Shown here: piece after piece, positions 40,069 to 46,336 of the stretch
How positions within the stretch are numbered: the stretch's first letter is position 1
Layout: each line of letters starts with the position of its first letter
Assembly: GCF_006439025.1 (NCBI RefSeq)
Contig: NZ_RCYZ01000013.1
Coordinates: 1-46,336, forward strand
DNA length: 46,336 nucleotides
Reading direction: 5' to 3'
Source: Hymenobacter nivis
GTDB lineage: Bacteria > Bacteroidota > Bacteroidia > Cytophagales > Hymenobacteraceae
Translations under genes and position numbers: made by a program
The notes under the pieces: generated by a model
The model's database searches: none
What the model was told of the DNA's origin: nothing
What the model saw: only the letters and a program-made list of their open reading frames with translations

Positions 40069-43000
40069 TTACTGGCCGGCGTAGTGGTACTGCTGCTGGG
40101 AGAGGATGTGCCCCTGCTCGTCGCGGGTGCGCAGGAGCCGCCCCAGGGCGTCGTACTCGTAAGTAACGGGCCGCCCCAAGGGATCGGTTTGGCGGAGCAG
40201 GCCCACCAGGGGCTGGTGCACATAAGTCGTCAGCAGCGCCCGAGCCAAGCTAGGGTCGCTGCGCAGCGCCTTCAAGTCCTCCCCCCGGTTGGTGTACGCC
40301 GTCCGTAAAGTGCTGTACCGCACGCCCACGGCCTTGGCCACAGGCAGGGTATTGCCGTAGCCCCAGAGGTAAGCGGTCACGATGCCCGTCTTGGGCCGCA
40401 CCTCGACCAGCGCGCCGTTGTCAAACGCCAATGTAGTTTCCGGGGCCTCGGCGTAGCGCCCGTCCCGTTGCACCCGGTTGCCGCTGACGGCAGCGGGTGC
40501 AAACGTAGGCGCGGGGGCAGCCAAAAACAGACCGAATTGCTGGGCCGGGTACAGCACGGTGGGCTGGCTCAGGCCCGGGCCAAAGGTGGTGTAGTTCGCG
40601 CTCAGCAAACGGCGGTTTCGCCACTGGCTGGTTTCGACCACTTCCAGGCGGCCGTCGTCCTGTAACTGCAACACTGGCCGCAAGCTGCCCTCCGCGTCGT
40701 TCTTGGCCGCGTCGTGGCGGGCTTGGAAGGTGTTTTGGGGGTCGGTAAAGTTCTGCCGGCGATACGTGACGTAGGTCTGTCGGGCCGCGGCCCGGCAGAG
40801 GAGGTTGTCGGTGTAGGCATTGTAACGACAGTCGTCCGTCGTACAGTCGCTGCGTAGCCGATTGCGGTACGCCGCGTCGCAACTGGCGCAGGCGGTGGTG
40901 TACGAAGCAGTGCCGTCGGCCAGCGCGTCGGGGCCGGGTGCACGCAGGTCGAACGCGTACTGGGTGCGCGTCTCTACCGTATCGCCACTGGAAGCCGTCT
41001 GAACCGAGCGGGTCACCTGGTGGTGAAACTTGCTGGCAAAGTACTGCGCTTGGGTCGTACTGTGGGCGGGGGCCAGCCCCGAAGCCGACGCGTCGTACAG
41101 GGTTTCCGTCACCGTTGACTTGGTTTGCCAGTAGCCCCGGCGCACGTAAAAACCCGTTAAGCCGGCCCCGGCGATGTACTTGGACAGGTAGGCGGGCGTT
41201 ACCAGGCGCGTGCTATCGTAGTCGTGGTGGTAAGCCGTGGTCTTCACCACTTGCCAGTTGGCATTGTACTCGGATTGGTACTTCAGCTGGCCCCGGTCGT
41301 ACTCGTAATTGGCCGGGCCAGTCGGCTGGCTGGGCACCGTGGGGTCGCAGACCGTGGGGTCAATGGTGCGCACGCATACGTCCGCGTACGTCCGTTCGCC
41401 CACCCCGGTATCCGCGTACCGGTAGCTGGTGCGGCTGCTGTCGGCTTTGGTGACCGTCACCACGTCGTAGCCTAGGTGGCTGCCCTGGGTCGTGGACAAG
41501 GGCCGGATGCCGCAGGGGGAGATCAAGTAAGCCTTGGTGGGGCTGCTGTCCGGGTTCAGACAGCCGCCCGTTTCCGGATGGGTTGCCCCGTTATCGCCCA
41601 CGTACCCAAAAAGGGCCAGTTGGTCGTTGCGGACCGTCTGGACATAGGTCGGGCGGTTGTAGAGGGCGCCCGTGGAATGCCCGTCCGTAAAACGGTAGCT
41701 GTAGCGGGTGACGACCGTGTCGGTGGCCGTCGCGCTGGGCTTCACCGTAACGGTTCTGATCCGCAGGCCCCCCGCGTAGGCATTTTCCGTCACGTTGCGC
41801 CGGACCACTTGCTGTAAGCTAACATCCGCTACGTCCCCAGCGCAGGAGGAACTGATGTCGAACCGCAGGGTTTGGGCCCCCGCTGGAAGATTCTTCGAAG
41901 CAAGCGTAAACCGCGACTTTGTGTGCTGATTCTGAAAGCTCGCGCCGTCGATGACCACATCTGGGTAGGGATTAGACCGGGGCCCACCGTAACCAAAAAG
42001 GGCAGAAGTAGGGTCTGAGGCTTGTGAACAAGGGGAATTGCGCTTGTAATCAACAGATAGCTCGTAATAACTACCTGCCTGAAACGTAACCGGCGCCTCC
42101 GCGTGGCGGGCGGCGGAGTACGCATTTTCGACGTGCAGGAACAACGCCGGCAGGTAATCCCACCGGCTGTAAGTCGTCCACACGTCGTTGGGCTCGAACT
42201 GGAAGACCGCGCGGCCGCCCGTCGGGTACGTTACCTGGGTCAGCATCCCGGCGCTCATGTAGGGCAGAGCAGGGTCGCGGTTAGCCCCCGGGACCCGAGT
42301 GCCGGGTCCCGGGTCCGTGCCGGCCGTGTAAGCGAACGTGGGACTGAGGGTGTAGGTGGAAATGAGCGTGTTCAGCTGGTTATTGGTCTCCGCCCCGTTG
42401 TAGAAGCCCCAGTGGTCCTGCGCCAAGGACAGTCGACGGGGCAGGTATTCCCCGTTGTAGTGAAAGAGCCAGGGATTGACCGCCTGTGAGCCGTCGCAGG
42501 CGTGTTCCACCACCTTGTCCAGGCGGAGCCGGGTCTTATCGGACTGGATGCTGGACGAACCTGAGCTTGCCGGGGCGAGAAAGGTGGACAGCGTTGCTGC
42601 AAAGGCCTGGTAATAGCTGTAGGAGAAGTTAAACTGCTTGCAAAAGCTGCCGGCCGTGATGCTCACTTGGTCCAGGGCCCGGGCCGGGTTGCTTTGCCGT
42701 TGCAGGTCGCTGTTCTGCGAGTCGTCAAGGCCACCCGGGCCAAACGCGCCCAGATCCGTGCGAATAGTGTTCGCGGTAAAGGTCACGTCCCCCGTAGAAA
42801 AGTGAATGCCCGTGAGCCGGACGCCATCTAGGTTATTGTTAACTAGGGCAAATTCTTTCTTGGAGTAGAGCAGCGGGGCATCCGGCGTTCTATCAGAATT
42901 GGAGATCGGGTAGGTGGAAAGCGTGTAGTAACTATATTTTTCCCGCGCATACTCAAAACTGATGGCATGCACGCCATCGGCAGCCACCACCTTGTGCAGG

Positions 43001-43818
43001 TAATAGCTGGAAAACACATTGCTGTCAGTGTTGAGGCTATTCTCTGAGGTGGGGTACGTCAGTTCTACCGGCTTTACGGACGTACTCGGCACATCTATAT
43101 CTAACGTGTTGCCGAAATAATAGCGGTCGCCCGTGGGTACAGTCAGGACAAAGCCTTGAATATTGCCATCCCCCTGACCTCCCCCACTTCCTGGATGAGG
43201 GTAGTAATATTCGATCTTGATGTCCTGGCCGTCCACGACGACCGGCGTACGGTCGTCGTTGAAGTAAAACTTGCCCGAGTAGCCGTTGAAGTTAAAGAAA
43301 AATAGGTCCGGTTCCCCATCGTAGATGTTGGTGGAAAACTTAGAGTCATTCGGTGCTGGTTGCGTGGAGTTACCCGCCCGTTGCCCCCCTTCCGTTAAGT
43401 AGGTGCTGTAGCCGTAGTCACTGAAGTGGCCGTGTACCGCATTGGTGGTGCCCCGTTCGTCGGGAGCGCCCATCACCGAGCGGGTAATGACGCCGCCCGC
43501 GTTGAGGGCCCAGTTCATGCCTACCCAGCTGGCGGTTTCGAGCACCTTGATTCCCCCAGCGTGGTAGTTCAAACTAATAGGCAGCGTCAGCGGGCCTTCC
43601 TTGATCGTGTAGAGGGGCACGCTGACCTCCGGAATGCCGGTGTGGTAGCTAACGGGCACGTCCGTGAACTTACCCAGCGCGGCGGCCGTGGGCGAGGCAA
43701 TGGAGACGGCGTTGTAGAGGGAGGGGCCGGGCGCACCACTCTGCGCCTGCGCGCCCACCGTTCCCGCCCACAAACAACAACCTATAAAAATCCTTTGGAA
43801 GCAGCGCAAAGCGGGCAT
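40069..43818 (-). CDS. Rhs-like protein, upstream partner of the giant Rhs toxin
   Basis: 1249 residues from the ATG at 43816-43818. The frame opens 50 codons earlier, but the signal peptide (C-F-Q-R-I-F-I-G-C-C-L-W-A-G-T-V-G-A-Q-A) begins at this ATG. The N-terminus carries the Bacteroidota-type opening Y-N-A-V-S-I-A-S-P-T-A-A-A-L-G-K, then V-S-Y-H-T-G-I-P-E-V-S-V-P-L-Y-T-I and L-N-Y-H-A-G-G-I-K-V. The C-terminus has YD repeats (Y-E-Y-D-A-L-G-R-L-L-R-T-R-D). It lacks a core end or toxin tip. It lies 48 bp upstream of the giant Rhs gene. The pair recurs in Bacteroidota, so it may act as a carrier or shell partner for the toxin, comparable to split Tc/Rhs components. That role is inference. 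Confidence 0.87.
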   Translation of the reverse strand: MPALRCFQRIFIGCCLWAGTVGAQAQSGAPGPSLYNAVSIASPTAAALGKFTDVPVSYHTGIPEVSVPLYTIKEGPLTLPISLNYHAGGIKVLETASWVGMNWALNAGGVITRSVMGAPDERGTTNAVHGHFSDYGYSTYLTEGGQRAGNSTQPAPNDSKFSTNIYDGEPDLFFFNFNGYSGKFYFNDDRTPVVVDGQDIKIEYYYPHPGSGGGQGDGNIQGFVLTVPTGDRYYFGNTLDIDVPSTSVKPVELTYPTSENSLNTDSNVFSSYYLHKVVAADGVHAISFEYAREKYSYYTLSTYPISNSDRTPDAPLLYSKKEFALVNNNLDGVRLTGIHFSTGDVTFTANTIRTDLGAFGPGGLDDSQNSDLQRQSNPARALDQVSITAGSFCKQFNFSYSYYQAFAATLSTFLAPASSGSSSIQSDKTRLRLDKVVEHACDGSQAVNPWLFHYNGEYLPRRLSLAQDHWGFYNGAETNNQLNTLISTYTLSPTFAYTAGTDPGPGTRVPGANRDPALPYMSAGMLTQVTYPTGGRAVFQFEPNDVWTTYSRWDYLPALFLHVENAYSAARHAEAPVTFQAGSYYELSVDYKRNSPCSQASDPTSALFGYGGPRSNPYPDVVIDGASFQNQHTKSRFTLASKNLPAGAQTLRFDISSSCAGDVADVSLQQVVRRNVTENAYAGGLRIRTVTVKPSATATDTVVTRYSYRFTDGHSTGALYNRPTYVQTVRNDQLALFGYVGDNGATHPETGGCLNPDSSPTKAYLISPCGIRPLSTTQGSHLGYDVVTVTKADSSRTSYRYADTGVGERTYADVCVRTIDPTVCDPTVPSQPTGPANYEYDRGQLKYQSEYNANWQVVKTTAYHHDYDSTRLVTPAYLSKYIAGAGLTGFYVRRGYWQTKSTVTETLYDASASGLAPAHSTTQAQYFASKFHHQVTRSVQTASSGDTVETRTQYAFDLRAPGPDALADGTASYTTACASCDAAYRNRLRSDCTTDDCRYNAYTDNLLCRAAARQTYVTYRRQNFTDPQNTFQARHDAAKNDAEGSLRPVLQLQDDGRLEVVETSQWRNRRLLSANYTTFGPGLSQPTVLYPAQQFGLFLAAPAPTFAPAAVSGNRVQRDGRYAEAPETTLAFDNGALVEVRPKTGIVTAYLWGYGNTLPVAKAVGVRYSTLRTAYTNRGEDLKALRSDPSLARALLTTYVHQPLVGLLRQTDPLGRPVTYEYDALGRLLRTRDEQGHILSQQQYHYAGQ

Positions 43819-44678
43819 GTGCGGAAGGTTGTTAAGACTAGTAGCAAGACCAGTAGCAAGAGGAGTTGCGCGGGCGGGCACGGGTGTTTGAGTTGAGCGG
43901 TGGAAACATTTCCGCGGGAGGTATGCCGCTGCTGCGCAAAGACACCTGCGAACACCTAGCACTCCCACTAATGGTTGTTAATCAGCCCAATGGGCAACCG
44001 GCTTCAAAACCGGTATTCGGGTGGGAGCGCAGGCGCACCCCCCGCACGTATTTTGCGTTTATCCGTCTTTCTTACACAGCGGGCGGATAAAGCGCAGGGG
44101 AGGCGGCATTACCAGCAGTGGCGAGCAAACCAAACCGGGCCCCGCATGCTCCGCCGTGGGTAGCGGAGACCCCGGGAAACTGGGCTTCAGCGCAGCAGGA
44201 GCTGCCACGGGACGCAAAAAAGTAAAGAACATGCCAAGCGTTGCCAATAAGGGTATTCCATAAGAAACCGGACCGCGCCAGCGGCGCCACCGTATTTCAT
44301 AGGGCCCGCAAAGAGAAGCGTTGACAACGCATTTTCGAAAGACACTTCGCCCCTATCCGTGACATCTACCCCGTTGTTTTACAACGGTTGATGCCCTGGA
44401 TGCAACCAATTAAAAATAGGCAAAATGATGGGGCAGTGTTTCTTGCTGAAAAAGATATAGATTTTCCTATTTATAGTAAAAATACCCGCGGCGCAAAACC
44501 ACCTGTTTGTGACATTGCAAGGTCCCAAAGGGCCGGAAAATATTTGACCGAAGGGGGCCGCTAGCACGCCGTGCACGTACAGCAAGCGTTATTGACAAAC
44601 CAAGTCCATTGCGGTCTTCTGTACCATGGGAACCGTAGCGGCGTTCGCGGCGGCCCTGAAGCCTGGTACAGTTCCGCG
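43819..44678. other. Intergenic region upstream of the Rhs operon
   Basis: About 860 bp, mostly without a gene. A 12-bp direct repeat (gact/gacc-agtagcaa) lies at 43836-43861 just before the Rhs start. A perfect hairpin CCGTTGT/ACAACGG with a TTT loop is at 44371-44387. ACCGG/CCGGT around CTTCAAAA near 44000 resembles an anticodon arm but does not form a tRNA. Composition drops around 44300-44520. It probably holds the Rhs promoter, but no convincing -7 box is seen. A short open frame from 44626 runs into the IS at 44679. Confidence 0.45.
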
Positions 44679-44729
44679 TGAGGTGGTCTAGGAATGACGG
44701 ACAGAAGAGGGACGTATATTTCTTCTGTC

Positions 44730-45014
44730 ATGGCAACCAAAACCAGCGGGACGTCGCCCGACAAACGGCGTAAATACGACGCGGCGTTCAAGGCCGAGGC
44801 CCTGCGCCTGGCCAGCGAGCGCCGCAGCACGCAGGCGGCCGCCCGGCAATTAGGCATCAGCCCCAAGCTGCTCTATCGCTGGCAGCAAGCCCAGCTCGTG
44901 GCCGAAGTGGGCAGCGAGGAAGTGGCGCGCGACCCGGAGGTGCGCGCCCGTCTCAAACGGGCCGAGCAGGAGCTCGATATGTTAAAAAAAGCCTTGGTCA
45001 GTTGCCTGCTTTAG
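44730..45014 (+). CDS. IS3-family transposase OrfA
   Basis: A 94-residue OrfA from the ATG at 44730 (an ATG at 44694 lies inside the terminal repeat and is unlikely). Helix-turn-helix: K-Y-D-A-A-F-K-A-E-A-L-R-L-A, then S-T-Q-A-A-A-R-Q-L-G-I-S-P-K-L-L-Y-R-W-Q. A coiled-coil tail R-L-K-R-A-E-Q-E-L-D-M-L-K-K-A-L follows. An A7 run before the end (from about 44989) is the usual slippage site for the OrfAB fusion, but the -1 frame meets TGA near 45040, so fusion may no longer work. Confidence 0.9.
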   Translation: MATKTSGTSPDKRRKYDAAFKAEALRLASERRSTQAAARQLGISPKLLYRWQQAQLVAEVGSEEVARDPEVRARLKRAEQELDMLKKALVSCLL

Positions 45015-45038
45015 GCGCAGGCTCGGCCAACCGACCCG

Positions 45039-45921
45039 GTGAGCGCCTACCAGCACATCGCGCAACGCGCTACCCACGTGCCCGTGCGTCCCCTCTGCCA
45101 GGTGCTGCGCGTGGCCCCGTCCGCGTACTACGCCTGGCAACGCCGCCGGCAACTGCCGCCGGTCGAGCCGGCCTGGCAATTGGCGGTACGCGAAGCCTTT
45201 CGCTACCATAGCCAGCGCAACGGCACCCGCCGGCTGCGGGCCGAAGTGCCGGCCCAGGGCCACGCCGTGGGCCGCTGGCGCATCCGCCGCGTGCTCGAAG
45301 CCCACGGCCTGCGGGCCCAACAGCCGCGCTCGTTCGTGCCGCGCACCACCGATTCCAATCCGGCCGTGCGCGCCGCCCCCAACCGCTTGCTCGGCCAGCC
45401 GGCCCCCACCGCCCCGAACCGGGTGTGGGTGGGCGACAGCACCTATTTGCCCCGCCAGGGCGGCGGCTGGCGCTACCTGGCCGTCTGGCTCGACCGCTGC
45501 GCGCGCAAGATTGTCGGCTGGGACGTGCGCGCTCGCCATGCCCGAAGGCCTGGTCAGCGACGCCTTGCGCCGGGCCTTGGTCGTGCGCCGGCCCCCGGCC
45601 GGACTCGTCGTGCACTCCGACCAGGGCAGTCAGTACACGGCCACCCGCTTCAAGCAACTGCTTACCCGCTACGGCGCTCAGCAGCGCATGAGCCGGCGGG
45701 GCAATTGCTACGATAACGCCCACGCCGAATCGTTTTGGAGCCGCTTCAAAGCCGAACTGCTCGACGGCGGCAGCTTCCCCGGCCTGGTCGAGGCCAAGCT
45801 CGAAATCAGCCACCACATCGCCTATTACAACGCTGAGCGGCGCCATTCCGCGCTCGGCTACCACTCGCCCAACCACTTCGAAACCCAACTCCAAACAACG
45901 TCCCAATTCTGTCCGGCTTAG
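45039..45921 (+). pseudogene. Frameshifted IS3-family orfB
   Basis: The DDE transposase reads in two frames. Frame one, from GTG at 45039, runs S-A-Y-Q-H-I-A-Q-R through W-V-G-D-S-T-Y-L-P and K-I-V-G-W-D-V-R-A. A one-base shift near 45533 then moves it to M-P-E-G-L-V-S-D-A-L, H-S-D-Q-G-S-Q-Y-T, N-C-Y-D-N-A-H-A-E-S-F and R-R-H-S-A-L-G-Y. All three acidic residues (D in W-V-G-D-S-T-Y, D in H-S-D-Q-G, E in A-H-A-E-S-F) are present, so a single-base change silenced it. If the shift is a sequencing error the element would be intact. Confidence 0.85.
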
Positions 45922-45935
45922 CTGGACCACCTCAG

Positions 45936-46010
45936 TTGGCCGAGCGCCTGACGGCGATGGAACAGTTGCAGCAGCAGTTGCTAGCCTTGCTCCTGCCACC
46001 GACTGTGTAG
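45936..46010 (+). pseudogene. 3' part of a small coiled-coil ORF possibly split by the IS
   Basis: Immediately after the IS, the codons encode L-A-E-R-L-T-A-M-E-Q-L-Q-Q-Q-L-L-A-L-L-L-P-P-T-V and a stop. Before the IS, an ATG at 44626 opens 17 codons ending T-V-P that reach the IS edge in the same phase (the two leftover bases plus one base at 45935 make an Arg codon). Removing the IS would give a 42-residue protein with a leucine-rich coiled coil. No family is known; the reconstruction is tentative. Confidence 0.35.
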
Positions 46011-46034
46011 GCTACAGCCTTATCCGATGGGCAT

Positions 46035-46070
46035 AAAAAAAGACCTTGCCGCTTGGAAAGGTCTTTTTTT
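46035..46070. terminator. Bidirectional intrinsic terminator
   Basis: Perfect 13-bp arms AAAAAAAGACCTT (46035-46047) and AAGGTCTTTTTTT (46058-46070) around a 10-nt loop, giving T7 runs on both strands. It serves the minus-strand gene at 46119-46286 and whatever reads in from the left. Confidence 0.92.
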
Positions 46071-46118
46071 ATGTGTGTCAACTATTGAATCTGTTATAAT
46101 AAAATCTATTGATACCGC

Positions 46119-46286
46119 TCAGAGTATTCCGAGACGCCGAGCCTCATCCTTAATAAGGAGACGTACCAAAGCAGAAAAGCCTAACCCGCGCTCTTTAGCC
46201 ACCTTCTCAGCAAGCTCTTTTTCTTCAACGGTGACTTCTAATCCCACTTGCTTTTTACCGGTGCGCTCGGTCTTCTCTTTTTTCAT
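46119..46286 (-). CDS. Small ribbon-helix-helix (CopG-like) DNA-binding protein
   Basis: A 55-residue protein from the ATG at 46284-46286 (an upstream ATG at 46322 is possible but would overlap the operator). After a Lys-rich start, Q-V-G-L-E-V-T-V-E-E-K-E-L is the beta strand and first helix, and G-F-S-A-L-V-R-L-L-I-K-D-E-A-R-R is the second helix, the RHH/CopG pattern. Such proteins are repressors in toxin-antitoxin operons or plasmids. No toxin gene follows within the window on this strand: the terminator at 46035 comes directly after. It is a solitary small repressor. A palindrome upstream suggests autoregulation. Confidence 0.7.
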   Translation of the reverse strand: MKKEKTERTGKKQVGLEVTVEEKELAEKVAKERGLGFSALVRLLIKDEARRLGIL

Positions 46287-46313
46287 GAGGTAAAGATAAA
46301 ATCTCTCCATGGT

Positions 46314-46327
46314 CTGTATCAATACAG
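46314..46327. promoter_or_regulatory. Palindromic operator candidate of the RHH gene
   Basis: CTGTATCAATACAG has 6-bp arms around CA, 27 bp upstream of the ATG on the minus strand. GATAC repeats lie around it near the window end. The position fits autoregulation by the RHH protein. Confidence 0.45.
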
Positions 46328-46336
46328 CTTAGATAC

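Larger units (their letters stand above)
44679..45934 (+). mobile_element. IS3-family insertion sequence with frameshifted orfB
   Basis: Terminal inverted repeats of 26 bp: the left end (44679-44704) starts TGAGGTGGTC and ends GACGGACAG; the right end (45909-45934) in reverse complement starts TGAGGTGGTCCAG and ends CCGGACAG. Inside are orfA and a broken orfB. The right-end repeat matches the remnant at 10190-10215, so two copies of related elements occur in this window. No target duplication is visible. Confidence 0.88.

Noticed and set aside
43940..44030. A tRNA-like patch with ACCGG-CTTCAAAA-CCGGT resembling a selenocysteine anticodon arm
   Set aside because: The loop would be 8 nt, no T-arm or complete acceptor stem can be built, and no CCA end is present.
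1..46336. CRISPR arrays
   Set aside because: No set of regularly spaced short repeats was seen; the repeats present are IS ends, palindromes and the duplicated Rhs domain.

Overview
The window looks like a chromosomal accessory segment of a GC-rich Bacteroidota, most likely Hymenobacter or a close relative. The evidence is: candidate -7 promoter boxes of the TAnnTTTG type (19353, 22967, 25766, 14936) with no consistent Shine-Dalgarno sequences; a LytS-type kinase with a LytTR regulator; a Bacteroidota-style pair of giant Rhs proteins with a DUF6443-like region; and codon use strongly GC-biased outside a few AT-rich islands (about 5.6-9.5 kb and 32.2-33.95 kb). The genus is inferred, not proven.

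Layout. 0.2-2.5 kb: a catalase-family protein and an alpha/beta hydrolase whose lipoprotein leader is cut off by one in-frame stop. 2.6-5.6 kb: a LytTR response regulator and a LytS-like kinase with two small STAS/SpoIIAA-like proteins between them. 5.6-9.9 kb: an AT-rich defence-like island with an OLD-family ATPase/TOPRIM nuclease, a possible 40-residue membrane peptide, a TacA/TacT-like toxin-antitoxin pair whose antitoxin lacks a visible DNA-binding domain, and an XRE regulator. 10.2-16 kb: a recombination zone with an IS3 remnant interrupted by a second decayed IS3 element, two divergent paralogous serine recombinases, a small inverted-repeat element, a hydrolase fragment, a membrane-anchored hydrolase and a tyrosine recombinase. 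16-18 kb: a GH127-type glycosidase.

18.6-26.5 kb: a dense set of small oxidoreductases and hydrolases interleaved with one-component regulators (TetR, AraC, HxlR, MarR, HxlR). Two promoters have a palindrome lying on or beside the -7 box. This is best read as a redox/electrophile response region. 26.9-28.8 kb: a secreted HExxH metallopeptidase-like protein and a small secreted protein. 29.0-31.3 kb: an AbiE-type (type IV) toxin-antitoxin operon behind a perfect 46-bp palindrome, with a convergent serine recombinase overlapping its 3' end. 31.4-32.2 kb: an inverted-repeat element and a broken IS5-family transposase.

32.2-43.8 kb: a three-gene minus-strand locus. A 1249-residue Rhs-like protein is followed by a 2335-residue Rhs protein (LRR, Ig-like, PA14-like, two tandem beta-sandwich repeats, Rhs core, lipase-like C-terminus), then, 2 nt later, by an ankyrin-repeat lipoprotein. 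The lipase-like tip and the ankyrin gene are both AT-rich, as expected of a swapped toxin-immunity module. The ankyrin lipoprotein is therefore proposed as the immunity protein. 44.7-45.9 kb: an IS3 element with a frameshifted orfB, related to the remnant at 10.2 kb. The window ends in a small ribbon-helix-helix protein with a palindromic operator candidate.

All calls come from reading the sequence and recognising motifs; no database search was run.
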